This document shows positions 17,825-25,993 of a DNA stretch of 64,000 bases, piece after piece. Position 1 is the stretch's first letter. Each line of letters begins with the position of its first letter. A program made the translations under genes and the position numbers. Under the pieces are notes generated by a model. The model ran no database searches. It was given only the letters and a program-made list of their open reading frames with translations, and was not told the DNA's origin. Source of the stretch: Candidatus Rokuibacteriota bacterium (lineage in GTDB: Bacteria; Methylomirabilota; Methylomirabilia; Rokubacteriales; CSP1-6); contig QHSI01000106.1 in assembly GCA_003221515.1 (NCBI GenBank), positions 1 through 64,000 on the forward strand, in the 5' to 3' direction.

Positions 17825-18976
17825 ATGGCCCGGCTCACGCGGCTCGTGGCGCTCCTCACCGTCGTCGCGCTGGCGCCCCCGGCGGCGGCGCAGTACCGCA
17901 TCGGCATGAGCGCGGCCATCACGGGCCCCGCGTCGTCCACCTACGCGCCGACCTACGAGGCCTACAAGGTCTACTTCCAGCGCGTGAACGACGCCGGCGG
18001 CATCAACGGCCAGAAGGTCGAGATCGCCTACGAGGACGACCGCGGCGAGCCCCAGCGCGCGGCGGCCAACGCCAAGAAGCTCGGCGAGGGCACGATCCTC
18101 ATGGTCAACGCGTCGACCTCCGCCACCTACAAGCCGTTCATGACCGAGTCGGAGAGCGAGAAGATCCCGCTGCTGTTCGGCGGCGGTGTTTGCCCGCGCG
18201 AAGCGTTCCCGCCGGCGAGCCCGCTCATCTTCTGCTCGACGTCGTTCGGCTCGAAGTGGGACAGTCGCTTCGCGCTCGGCTTCATCAAGGAGCAGTCAGG
18301 CGGCAAGAAGGTGAAGGTCGGCTTCGCCGCGCAGGACATTCCGCTCTCGCGGATCGAGCTCGAGTTCGCCGAGCAGCTCGCGAAAGAGATGGGCCTCGAT
18401 CCGATCCCGGTCGTCGTGGTGCCGGGCAACACACCGGACTTCACGCCGTTCGCCCAGAAGCTGAAGGACGCCGGCGCCGAGTGGGTGCTCTCGTGGGCGC
18501 TGTGGCACGTCGAGGTGGGCGTGTTCGAAGCGCTTCAGCGCATCGGCTGGCCGGGGAGGTACTTGCTGTACGGCCACCAGCAGACCCAGGACGAGCTGGC
18601 GCGCTTGAAGGCGCCGAGCCTGCACGCGTTCGGCGGCAACACGCTGTTCATGGAAAACCTGCCGATCCACACCGAGATCACCGGCCTGGTGAAGGGCCAG
18701 ACGACCCATCCGCCGCACTACATGGCGGAAGGCTGGGTCTCGGCGATGGTGCTCGAGGCCGCGCTGAAGAAGTGCGGCTGGCCGTGCTCGCGCGACAAGC
18801 TGGCGGCGGCGATGGCCGGAGTGAGCATCGACACCAGAGGGCTGCGCGGCGGATCCATCGAGTGGAGCGCGGACAACCACTACCGGAAGAACACCTACTA
18901 CAAGGTCTACCGGTGGGACCCCGCCCGGAGCTCCATCGTGTCGGTCGGCGGCTGGACGCGCCTCGAGATCAAGTGA
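17825..18976 (+). CDS. ABC transporter substrate-binding protein, LivJ/LivK type
   Basis: A 383-aa periplasmic binding protein (type 1 fold) of the branched-chain amino acid transporter family. A signal peptide (about residues 1-22, ending PPAAAQ) precedes RIGMSAAITGPAS; VNDAGGINGQKVEIAYEDD is the family hallmark. GGAGG lies just before the ATG. It opens the H-M-F-G transporter operon, and the GTG of the first permease overlaps its stop. The neighbouring acyl-CoA ligase suggests the ligand is an organic or aromatic acid rather than an amino acid; this is an inference. Confidence 0.92.
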   Translation: MARLTRLVALLTVVALAPPAAAQYRIGMSAAITGPASSTYAPTYEAYKVYFQRVNDAGGINGQKVEIAYEDDRGEPQRAAANAKKLGEGTILMVNASTSATYKPFMTESESEKIPLLFGGGVCPREAFPPASPLIFCSTSFGSKWDSRFALGFIKEQSGGKKVKVGFAAQDIPLSRIELEFAEQLAKEMGLDPIPVVVVPGNTPDFTPFAQKLKDAGAEWVLSWALWHVEVGVFEALQRIGWPGRYLLYGHQQTQDELARLKAPSLHAFGGNTLFMENLPIHTEITGLVKGQTTHPPHYMAEGWVSAMVLEAALKKCGWPCSRDKLAAAMAGVSIDTRGLRGGSIEWSADNHYRKNTYYKVYRWDPARSSIVSVGGWTRLEIK

Positions 18977-19848
18977 CGCAAGTTCTCGCCACGACCGTCG
19001 TCGTCGCGAGCCTGTACGCGCTGCTCGCGGCGGGCTACGTGCTGGTCTACCGCGCAACCCGCGTGCTGAACCTCGCGCAGGGCGACATGATGACGCTCGG
19101 CGGGTACTTCCTGTTCCTGGTCGCCACGGCGGCGCCGGGCGAGCCCGCGCGCGCGATCGCCGGCGCGGCGGCGCTGAGCGCGCTGGCCGGCTTCCTCATC
19201 TATCGCCTGCTCATGCGCCCGATGGCGGGCCATCCGATCTTCGCCGCCGTTCTCGTCACCGTGACGCTCGGCATTCTCCTGCGCGCGGCGATCGTGCTCG
19301 TGTACACCGACCGCATCCGGCACCCGCTGGGGCTGCTGGGGCTCGCCAACCCGGCTCGGCCGCTGATCGGCGGCGCGGTCGTCTCGACGTTCGACCTCTT
19401 CACGGTGGGCGCGGCCGCGGCGCTCTTCGCCGCGCTGTTCCTGTTCCTGCGATTCTCGCCGCTGGGCATCCAGATGCGCGCCGCCGGCGAGAAGCCGCTG
19501 CTCGCCTCCCAGCGCGGCATCAACTTCCACCTGGTCTTCGCGCTGTCGTGGGCGCTCGCCGGGTTCGCGGGCGCGCTGGCCGGCATCCTCTACGCCAACA
19601 ACGTGCGCCTCGATCCCTCGCTCGGCGTCCTCGGCCTCAAGGCCTTCGCGGTGGCGCTGGTCGGCGGGCTCGACAGCCTGGGCGGCGTCGTTCCCGGCGC
19701 CCTGATCGTCGCGCTCGTGGAAGTGCTCTCGGTCCGCTACGGCGATCCGCTGCTGGCCGACGTCTCGCCGTTCCTCTGCCTGCTCGCGATGCTGCTCGTT
19801 CGGCCGTGGGGGCTCTACGGCACGAAGGAAGAGCTGGAGCGCGTGTGA
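18973..19848 (+). CDS. Branched-chain-type ABC transporter permease, LivH type
   Basis: A 291-aa inner-membrane permease with about eight hydrophobic helices. LLAAGYVLVYRATRVLNLAQGDM is the LivH N-terminal hallmark, and the C-terminal half contains GLKAFAVALVGGLDSLGG, the loop that contacts the ATPases. It starts at GTG overlapping the binding-protein stop (GTGA). Confidence 0.93.
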   Translation: MTQVLATTVVVASLYALLAAGYVLVYRATRVLNLAQGDMMTLGGYFLFLVATAAPGEPARAIAGAAALSALAGFLIYRLLMRPMAGHPIFAAVLVTVTLGILLRAAIVLVYTDRIRHPLGLLGLANPARPLIGGAVVSTFDLFTVGAAAALFAALFLFLRFSPLGIQMRAAGEKPLLASQRGINFHLVFALSWALAGFAGALAGILYANNVRLDPSLGVLGLKAFAVALVGGLDSLGGVVPGALIVALVEVLSVRYGDPLLADVSPFLCLLAMLLVRPWGLYGTKEELERV

Positions 19849-19874
19849 GCCGCACAACCGCCGAAGGATAGACG

Positions 19875-20939
19875 GTGCGGGGCGGCGGGTACTTCAAGAC
19901 CACGTACGCGGCCGACTTGGCGCTGGTGGACACGCGCCTGCGCCGACGCGCGCTCGCCGCGCTCGTCTTCCTGCTGCTGGTGCTGCCGCGCGTCGCCTCG
20001 CCGTTCATCCTCGACCTCGTCGCGCAGACGGCGCTCGCCGCGGTCGGCGCCCTCGCGCTGAATGTGCTCACCGGGCTCGCGGGCCAGATCTCCCTCGGTC
20101 ACGCGGGCTTCATCGCCGCCGGCGCCTTCACGACGGGCCTGCTCGTCGAGAACGGCTTGAGATCGCCGCTGATCGCGCTGCCGGCCGCCGCCGTGGTCGG
20201 CGCGGCGCTCGGGATCGTCGTGGGCATCCCGGCCCTGCGCCTCAAGGGACTCTATCTGGCGCTCGGCACGCTCGCGCTGCATCACGTGGTGCTCTACGCG
20301 TGCGCCGAGTTCCAGAACCACTGGGGCGCCAACACGGGCGTGTCGGTCCCGCCGCCTGCCCTCGGTCCCTGGGTGCTCAAGGGCGTCGTCGCCTGGTACT
20401 ACGCGCTGACGCTCGCGGCCGCGCTCACGCTGGCGCTGTCGGTGAACCTCCGGCGCTCGCGCGCCGGCCGGGCGTGGATGGCGATCCGCGACCGCGAGAT
20501 CGCCGCGGAGTCGGTCGGGATCGACGTCGCGCGCTACAAGGTCCTGGCGTTCGTGTGGTCGAGCGCGATCACCGCCGTCGCCGGCGCCCTGTTCGCGTAC
20601 CATCGCGCGTTCGTGTCGGTCGAGGCGTTCGGCTTCTTCCTGGCGGTCGAGTACATCGCGATGATCATCATCGGCGGTCTCGGCTCGGCCTTGGGCGCCG
20701 TGCTGGGCGCCGCGTTCGTCACGCTGCTGCCGCATGTGCTCGACGCGATGGTGGCGGGGCTACGCCTCGCGGGCGGCGCGGCGTACTATCTGTTCCCGCT
20801 GAAGTTCGGCGCCTTCGGCTTGTTGATGGCGGTCTTTCTGCTCTTCGAGCCGCAGGGGCTGGTCGGCATCTGGCGCCGCGTGCGCAACTGGTTCGCGCTG
20901 TGGCCGCTGCGCTACCGGCCGCTGCGTTCGGCGTCGTGA
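19875..20939 (+). CDS. Branched-chain-type ABC transporter permease, LivM type
   Basis: A 354-aa permease, the LivM partner of the preceding gene. It shows LTGLAGQISLGHAGFIAAGA, the LivM hallmark, RDREIAAESVGIDVARYK (the ATPase-contact loop) and EYIAMIIIGGLGSALGAVLG. The start is GTG at 19875, 26 bp after livH; no strong Shine-Dalgarno is seen. Its stop overlaps the start of the next gene (GTGA). Confidence 0.93.
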   Translation: MRGGGYFKTTYAADLALVDTRLRRRALAALVFLLLVLPRVASPFILDLVAQTALAAVGALALNVLTGLAGQISLGHAGFIAAGAFTTGLLVENGLRSPLIALPAAAVVGAALGIVVGIPALRLKGLYLALGTLALHHVVLYACAEFQNHWGANTGVSVPPPALGPWVLKGVVAWYYALTLAAALTLALSVNLRRSRAGRAWMAIRDREIAAESVGIDVARYKVLAFVWSSAITAVAGALFAYHRAFVSVEAFGFFLAVEYIAMIIIGGLGSALGAVLGAAFVTLLPHVLDAMVAGLRLAGGAAYYLFPLKFGAFGLLMAVFLLFEPQGLVGIWRRVRNWFALWPLRYRPLRSAS

Positions 20940-21763
20940 CGTCGTTCTTCGAGCTGACGCCGTCGCTCGAGCTCGAGAACCTGGAGGTCGTCTACCACCA
21001 CGTCGCGACGGCGATCCAGGGGGTGTCCCTCCGGGTGATGCCGGGCTCGATCGTCACGTTGCTCGGGACCAACGGCGCCGGCAAGACGACCACGCTCCGG
21101 GCGATCTCAGGTTTTCTCGGCGCGGACAACGCCCAGATCGTGGGCGGCCGTGTCCTGTTCCTGGGTCAGCCCGTCACCGGCCGCCGGCCCCACGAGCTGG
21201 TGCGCCGCGGGCTCGTCCTGGTGCCCGAGCGCGACAAGGTCTTCGAGACGCTGACGGTCCAGGAGAATTTGCGCGCGCTCGTTCCCGGGTGGCGCGCTTG
21301 GCGCGGGGCCGATCGCCCCAGGATTCGCCTCGACCAGGTGTTCGAGTACTTTCCGCTCCTCGCCGACCGGCGTCGCCAGCTCGCCGGCTATCTCTCGGGC
21401 GGCGAGCGCCAGATGCTCGCGCTCGCCACCGCGCTGCTCTGCCGGCCGGCGGTGCTGCTGGTGGACGAGCTCTCGCTCGGGCTGGCGCCCGCCGTCATCG
21501 AGCGGCTCATGATCCTGGTCGCGCGCCTGCGCGACGAGCTGGGGCTGGCCGTGCTGCTCGTCGAGCAGAACGCCGGCGCGGCGCTGGCCGTCGCCGACTA
21601 CGGGTACGTGATGGAGCACGGGCGGATCGTCTACGACGGGCCGCGCGACCGGCTGCTCGCCCACGCCGACGTCCGCGAGTTCTATCTCGGCGTCGGCCAC
21701 CGCGCCGGCCGCAAGAGCTACACCGACGTGAAGCAATACCGGAGGCGCCGGCGGTGGTTCTGA
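20936..21763 (+). CDS. ABC transporter ATP-binding protein, LivF type
   Basis: A 275-aa ATPase. Walker A is GTNGAGKTTTLRA, the signature is YLSGGERQMLALATALL and Walker B is VLLVDELSLGLAP; the switch histidine position reads LLVEQNAG, with Q replacing the usual H as in LivF-family members. The GTG at 20936 overlaps the livM stop. A long basic C-terminus (KSYTDVKQYRRRRRWF) is unusual. It presumably pairs with the LivG-type subunit encoded next. Confidence 0.92.
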   Translation: MTSFFELTPSLELENLEVVYHHVATAIQGVSLRVMPGSIVTLLGTNGAGKTTTLRAISGFLGADNAQIVGGRVLFLGQPVTGRRPHELVRRGLVLVPERDKVFETLTVQENLRALVPGWRAWRGADRPRIRLDQVFEYFPLLADRRRQLAGYLSGGERQMLALATALLCRPAVLLVDELSLGLAPAVIERLMILVARLRDELGLAVLLVEQNAGAALAVADYGYVMEHGRIVYDGPRDRLLAHADVREFYLGVGHRAGRKSYTDVKQYRRRRRWF

Positions 21764-22536
21764 CCATCGAGGGGCTCACGCTCGAGTTCGAGGGGCTCCA
21801 TCCGCTGACCGGCGTCAGCATGTCGGTCGACGACGGGGCGCTGGCGGCGCTCGTCGGGCCCAACGGGGCCGGCAAGACGTGCGTGCTCAACTGCGTCGGC
21901 GGCTTCTACACGCCGAAGGCGGGACGGATCAGGTTTGGCGACGCCATGATCCAGGGGCTGGCGCCGTACCAGATCGCGGCGCGCGGGATCGCGCGGACCT
22001 TCCAGTTCGTCGAGCTGTTCCGCGGGATGAGCGTGCTCGACAACATCCTGCTCGGCCGCCACCGTCACATGCGCTCGGGCGTGCTGGCGGGCGGGATCTT
22101 CTGGGGGCGCTCGCGCCGAGAGGAGACGCTCCATCGCCGACGCGCCGAGGAGATCATCGAGTTCCTCGAGCTGGAGCGCCACCGGACCGAGCTGATCGCC
22201 ACCCTCCCGTTCGGCGTCCAGAAGCTCGTCGCGATCGGCCGGGCGCTGGCCATGGAGCCGACGCTCTTGCTGCTCGACGAGCCGTCGACCGGCATGAATC
22301 GCGAGGAGAAGGAGAACCTCGCCCGCTTCCTGCTGCGGATCAAGCACGAGCTCCGGACGACGATGCTCTGGGTCGAGCACGACATGGAGCTGGTCGGCGA
22401 TCTCGCCGACACCGTGACGGTGCTGGACTTCGGGCGCAAGATCGCGGAGGGCCCACCGGCCGAGGTGCTCCGCGACCCGCTGGTGGCCGAGGCGTACCTC
22501 GGCCGCGCCTACGCGCGCGAGAGAGGAGCTGGATGA
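21754..22536 (+). CDS. ABC transporter ATP-binding protein, LivG type
   Basis: The second ATPase of the transporter, 260 aa. Walker A is GPNGAGKTCVLNC, Walker B is LLLLDEPSTGMN, and the switch histidine is in MLWVEHDMELV; the signature loop is degenerate (LPFGVQKLVAIGRALA), as in other LivG proteins of ligase-linked transporters. RTFQFVELFRGMSVLDNILLGRH is a LivG hallmark. The GTG at 21754 has GGAGG eight bases upstream and overlaps the previous gene by 10 bp. Confidence 0.92.
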   Translation: MVLTIEGLTLEFEGLHPLTGVSMSVDDGALAALVGPNGAGKTCVLNCVGGFYTPKAGRIRFGDAMIQGLAPYQIAARGIARTFQFVELFRGMSVLDNILLGRHRHMRSGVLAGGIFWGRSRREETLHRRRAEEIIEFLELERHRTELIATLPFGVQKLVAIGRALAMEPTLLLLDEPSTGMNREEKENLARFLLRIKHELRTTMLWVEHDMELVGDLADTVTVLDFGRKIAEGPPAEVLRDPLVAEAYLGRAYARERGAG

Positions 22537-23549
22537 TGTTGCTGCCGACGTCGGTGGTGGGGAGCCACGGGCTCCCGGGATGGGTCTGGCTGGCGCGCGA
22601 GGCGATGGACGCGGGCCGCCTGGGCGCGCTCGACGTGCAGGAGCTCATGGAAGACGCGACCCAGGTGGCGTTGCTCGACCAGGAGCGCGCCGGCGTCGAC
22701 GTGCTGAGCACGGGCGAGATGATGCGCGTGCGCTTCATCATCGGCTTCTACGACCGCATCCAGGGCATCCGCCCGCTCCCGGCGGCGCGCAAGCTCGGCC
22801 AGCCCCTCTGGGATACCAACACGCCGTTCGAGGTGGTCGAGACGATCAGCGCGCCGCGCGGCCTCGGCATCGTCGAGGAATTCAAGCTGGCCCGCTCGCT
22901 CACGTCGCGGCCGCTCAAGGCCACGGTGCCCGGCCCCTACACGCTGCTGGTGCCGCTCAAGCTCGGCGCCGGCTACCGCGACAAGGACACGCTGCTGGGC
23001 GACCTCGTGCGGATCGTGAACGCCGAGTGCCGGGCGCTGGTGGAGGCGGGCGCCGACTGCATCCAGATCGACGAGCCGCACAGCGGAATGTACCCGGGCG
23101 CCGCGCCGCGCTTCGACCAGGGCGTGAATCGGGTCGTCGAGGGCGTGCGCGCGAAGATCGCCGTGCACGTGTGCTTCGGCAACCTCTACGGCCGCCCGTT
23201 CGCCGCCGTCCGCGATTTCCGCGCGCTCTATCCGGTGCTGCGCGATCTGCGCGCGTCCCAGATCATCCTCGAGTTCGCCAACCGCGGCATGGAGGATCTC
23301 AAGCTCTGGCGCGAGTTCCCGACCGACAAGGAGCTCGGCGCCGGCGTGATCGACGTCAAGGCCTTCAAGGCGGAATCGCCCCTCGAGGTGGCCGCGCGGA
23401 TCCGCGCCCTGCTCGAGCACGTGGCGCCCGAGAAGCTCTGGCTCACACCCGATTGCGGATTCTGGGAGACGCCGCGCTGGGTCGTGAAGCAGAAGCTCGC
23501 CGCGCTCGTCGAGGGCGCGCGGATCGTCCGCAAGGAGCTCGGCGGGTGA
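22533..23549 (+). CDS. Cobalamin-independent methionine synthase (MetE C-terminal) family protein
   Basis: A 338-aa zinc-dependent methyltransferase-like protein corresponding to the catalytic half of MetE. The zinc ligands are all visible: HVCFGN (His, Cys), IILEFANR (Glu) and LTPDCGFWETPR (Cys); the acidic substrate-binding IQIDEPHSG is also present. Proteins like this lack the N-terminal folate-binding half and often use other methyl donors or acceptors. It is coupled (ATGA) to the LivG gene, so its role is probably linked to the transported compound, perhaps O-demethylation; this is speculative. Confidence 0.88.
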   Translation: MMLLPTSVVGSHGLPGWVWLAREAMDAGRLGALDVQELMEDATQVALLDQERAGVDVLSTGEMMRVRFIIGFYDRIQGIRPLPAARKLGQPLWDTNTPFEVVETISAPRGLGIVEEFKLARSLTSRPLKATVPGPYTLLVPLKLGAGYRDKDTLLGDLVRIVNAECRALVEAGADCIQIDEPHSGMYPGAAPRFDQGVNRVVEGVRAKIAVHVCFGNLYGRPFAAVRDFRALYPVLRDLRASQIILEFANRGMEDLKLWREFPTDKELGAGVIDVKAFKAESPLEVAARIRALLEHVAPEKLWLTPDCGFWETPRWVVKQKLAALVEGARIVRKELGG

Positions 23550-23726
23550 GGCGCGCGCTGGCGCTCCTGGCCGTGCTCGCGACCGCGGGCGGAGCTCAGG
23601 CTCACGCTGCCGCCCACGGCGATCGGCAAGGACTTCCTGCCCGGCGGCGCGCTCGCCGGCACGACGCCGAGCGGCACGGGCCCGGCGCTCAAGCGGCCGA
23701 TGGCCGGACGCCTCGGCCCGTCCTGA
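23546..23726 (+). pseudogene. Small secreted-protein gene, apparently frameshifted
   Basis: A GTG at 23546 overlaps the upstream stop (GTGA) and has AAGGAG about ten bases before it. It encodes a good signal peptide (MRRALALLAVLATAGGAQA). Directly after the cleavage region the plausible mature sequence is in another frame (LTLPPTAIGKDFLPGG... ending RLGPS) and stops at 23724-23726; the original frame continues as Arg-rich noise to 23836. This looks like a short periplasmic protein broken by a one-base indel, or a sequence error. No family is recognised. Confidence 0.4.
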
Positions 23727-23804
23727 GCTCACGGCGGGGGCCAGCTACACCAACCTTCCCCGCGGTGGTATCTTCGGGGCAATCACGGACCCGGGGGAAA
23801 ATTC

Positions 23805-24587
23805 ATGGACACGCTCGAGCTCGGTCTCGCCGGTAAGGTCGCGATCGTCACGGGTGGCAGCGAAGGGCTCGGCCTCGCGTGCGTGGAGCGGTTCGCTCGC
23901 TCCGGCGCGAAGGTCGCGGCCTGCGCGCGTCGCAAGGACGTGCTCGAGCGCGGTGTGGAGCACGTGCGGCGCGCGACCGGCGGCGACATCCTCGCGATGA
24001 CCGCGGACGTGACGAAAGGCGCGGAGGTCGAGGCCTTCGTCAAGGCGACGCTGGCGCGCTTCGGCGGCGTCGACATCCTCGTGAACAACGCGGGCACGTC
24101 GTCCGCCGCGGGCTTCGATCAGGTCGACGAGGCCACCTGGCAGTACGACTTCGACCTCAAGGTGATGGGCGCCATCCGGCTCTGCCGGCTCGTCATTCCC
24201 CACATGAAGCAGCGGGGCGGCGGCCGCATCATCAACGTGACCACCGTCGGCGGCAAGGCGCCGCTGGCCCGCTCGCTGCCGACCAGCGTCACGCGCGCGG
24301 CCGGCATCAACCTCACGAAGTCGCTCGCCCACGAGCTGGCGCCCGACCGGATCCTGGTCAACACCGTGTGCCTCGGCCTGGTGAAGTCCGCGCAGCACGA
24401 GCGGCGCGCAAAGGGCGACGTCGAGGAGTACTACAAGGAAATCTCGGACAGGCGGAAGCTGCCGCTCGGGCGCTTCGGCGAGGCGAGCGAGTTCGCCGAT
24501 CTCGTCGCGTTCCTCGCCTCGGAGCGCGCGGCCTACATCACCGGTACCGCCATCAACTTCGACGGCGGCATCTCGGCGGCGGTGTAG
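23805..24587 (+). CDS. SDR-family protein lacking the catalytic Tyr and Lys
   Basis: A 260-aa short-chain dehydrogenase fold: VTGGSEGLGLACVERF is the cofactor loop, ILVNNAG and GRIINVTTVGG follow, and GTAINFDGGISAAV is the C-terminus. At the active site, where SDRs have YxxxK, this protein reads TSVTR, so both catalytic residues are replaced. A distinct subfamily with this sequence style probably exists. It may bind NAD(P) without classical catalysis or use other residues. A TATCTT box at 23769 and a GGGGGAAA Shine-Dalgarno suggest its own promoter and a normal short leader. Confidence 0.88.
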   Translation: MDTLELGLAGKVAIVTGGSEGLGLACVERFARSGAKVAACARRKDVLERGVEHVRRATGGDILAMTADVTKGAEVEAFVKATLARFGGVDILVNNAGTSSAAGFDQVDEATWQYDFDLKVMGAIRLCRLVIPHMKQRGGGRIINVTTVGGKAPLARSLPTSVTRAAGINLTKSLAHELAPDRILVNTVCLGLVKSAQHERRAKGDVEEYYKEISDRRKLPLGRFGEASEFADLVAFLASERAAYITGTAINFDGGISAAV

Positions 24588-24617
24588 CCGGACGCGGCGA
24601 ACCGTGAGGAGGAGCAG

Positions 24618-24923
24618 ATGCTGAAGAGAAACGTGATCGTCATCGTCGTGCTGGCGCTGGGATTCGTCCTGGGCTACGGGACGCTCGCTTTCACACAGGA
24701 CAAGAAGCAGGGGGCGCCGCCGCTCCGCCAGATCCACGCCGCCGCGAAAGCGCTCGAACAGGCGCAGAACCAACTCGAGAAGGCCGAATACCACTTCGGC
24801 GGACACCGCGCCAAGGCGCTCGAGCTGGTCAAGCAGGCCGAGGGCGAGCTGAAGCAAGCGGTCGAGTACGCGAAGGCGACGACAGCGCCCGTCGCGCCCG
24901 CGACGCCGGCGCCGAAGCCGTGA
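24618..24923 (+). CDS. Small membrane-anchored or secreted helical protein
   Basis: A 101-aa protein with an N-terminal hydrophobic segment (residues about 5-25, VIVIVVLALGFVLGYGT) acting as signal or anchor, a helical, charged middle (KALEQAQNQLEKAEYHFGGHRAKALELVKQAEGELKQAVEY) with two similar halves, and an Ala/Pro tail. The Shine-Dalgarno GAGGAGGAG is strong. The helical part resembles the small periplasmic repeats found in many soil bacteria. The GTG of the next gene overlaps its stop. Function is unknown. Confidence 0.75.
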   Translation: MLKRNVIVIVVLALGFVLGYGTLAFTQDKKQGAPPLRQIHAAAKALEQAQNQLEKAEYHFGGHRAKALELVKQAEGELKQAVEYAKATTAPVAPATPAPKP

Positions 24924-25726
24924 CCACCATGCTGGCCCTCCACACCTGGACGCTCGACACGACGCCGCTGGCCGACGTGCTCCGCGTCACGAAGGCCGCC
25001 GGCTGGGACGGCATCGAGCTGCGCCGCATCGACTTCGCGCGTGCGGCCGACAAGGGGCAGACCGCGGCGCAGGTGCTGTCGCTGGTGAAGGCCAGCGGGC
25101 TCCGCGTCGCCTGCGTGGGCGTCGAGATGGGCTGGATCTTCGCCGACGGCGCCGACCGGAAGAAGCTGCTGGACGCGTTCGCCGAGTCCTGCCGCTGGGC
25201 GGGTGAGCTCGGCTGCGCCACCGTGATGAGCGCGTCCGACCGCGGCCGCGGCGATCTGGCCCGCGCCGCCACGAGCGTACGCGAGGCGGCGGGCATCGCG
25301 GCCGAGCACCGCGTGCGCCTGGCCATCGAGTTCAACTCGCAAGCCGAGCAGCTCAACAACCTCGACGTGATGCGCGGGATCGTCAGCAAGGCCGCCCATC
25401 CGAGCTGCGGGCTGCTCCTCGACACGTACCATCTCCAGCGCAGCGGCGCCTCGCTGGCCGCCGTCGAGGCCGTGCCGCTCAGCGAGATCGCGTACGTCCA
25501 GTACAGCGACGTGCCCAAGACCGGCCTCGAGCCCGGCAAGGCGCTCGACCGGCTGCCGCCTGGCCGCGGGTCCGTGCCGTTCAAGGAGATCTTCGGGCTC
25601 ATCGACCGGAAGGGCTATCACGGCTTCATGAGCTACGAGGCGCCGAACCCGGCGGCGTGGGCGCGCCCGGCCGACGACGTCGCGCGCGAGGCGCTGGAGG
25701 CGACGCGCGCCCAGCTGCCGCGCTAG
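24920..25726 (+). CDS. Sugar phosphate isomerase/epimerase (xylose-isomerase-like TIM barrel)
   Basis: A 268-aa AP-endonuclease-2/xylose-isomerase-fold protein. Typical segments are AAGWDGIELRRIDFA, RLAIEFNSQAEQLNN (metal-ligand Glu), GLLLDTYHLQRSG (Asp and His) and VQYSDVPKTGL, ending YHGFMSYEAPNP. Such enzymes isomerise keto-sugars, inositol derivatives or hydroxypyruvate. The GTG start overlaps the previous stop (GTGA). Exact substrate is unknown. Confidence 0.88.
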   Translation: MTTMLALHTWTLDTTPLADVLRVTKAAGWDGIELRRIDFARAADKGQTAAQVLSLVKASGLRVACVGVEMGWIFADGADRKKLLDAFAESCRWAGELGCATVMSASDRGRGDLARAATSVREAAGIAAEHRVRLAIEFNSQAEQLNNLDVMRGIVSKAAHPSCGLLLDTYHLQRSGASLAAVEAVPLSEIAYVQYSDVPKTGLEPGKALDRLPPGRGSVPFKEIFGLIDRKGYHGFMSYEAPNPAAWARPADDVAREALEATRAQLPR

Positions 25727-25750
25727 CGATGGCTCTCGGAGGCGACCTGC

Positions 25751-25756
25751 TATAGT
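25751..25756 (+). promoter_or_regulatory. -10-like box TATAGT, 9 nt before the small antitoxin-like gene
   Basis: TATAGT ends 9 nt before the ATG at 25766, with no Shine-Dalgarno in between. This is one of five such arrangements in the window and would make the two-gene nucleotidyltransferase module start from a leaderless mRNA. Confidence 0.5.
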
Positions 25757-25765
25757 CGAATCACG

Positions 25766-25993
25766 ATGCGCAGCGTCGCCGAAGAGCTCCGCGCCGATGA
25801 TCGTGCCGCGCTCCGAAGGCTGACGCCGAGCGAGCGCGTCGCGCTGGCGCTCGCGTTGGGCGCCCGCGATCTAGAGACCTTCCGCATGGCGCAGCGGCCG
25901 CCGCTTTCACCCTCGGAGGCCGTGCGTTCCCTGGAGCGGCGGCGCCAGGCGGGGCGCCTGCGCTCGCGCTGCATCGAGGAGCTCATCGGCTGA
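25766..25993 (+). CDS. Small helical protein, possible partner of the adjacent nucleotidyltransferase
   Basis: A 75-aa charged, helical protein (VAEELRADDRAALRRLTPSE... VRSLERRRQAGRLRSRCIEELIG). No family is recognised, but small Arg/Glu-rich proteins translationally coupled to an MNT/AbiEii-type nucleotidyltransferase are common in toxin-antitoxin-like pairs. Its stop overlaps the CTG start proposed for the next gene, and GAGGAG near its 3' end would serve as that gene's ribosome-binding site. Confidence 0.6.
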   Translation: MRSVAEELRADDRAALRRLTPSERVALALALGARDLETFRMAQRPPLSPSEAVRSLERRRQAGRLRSRCIEELIG

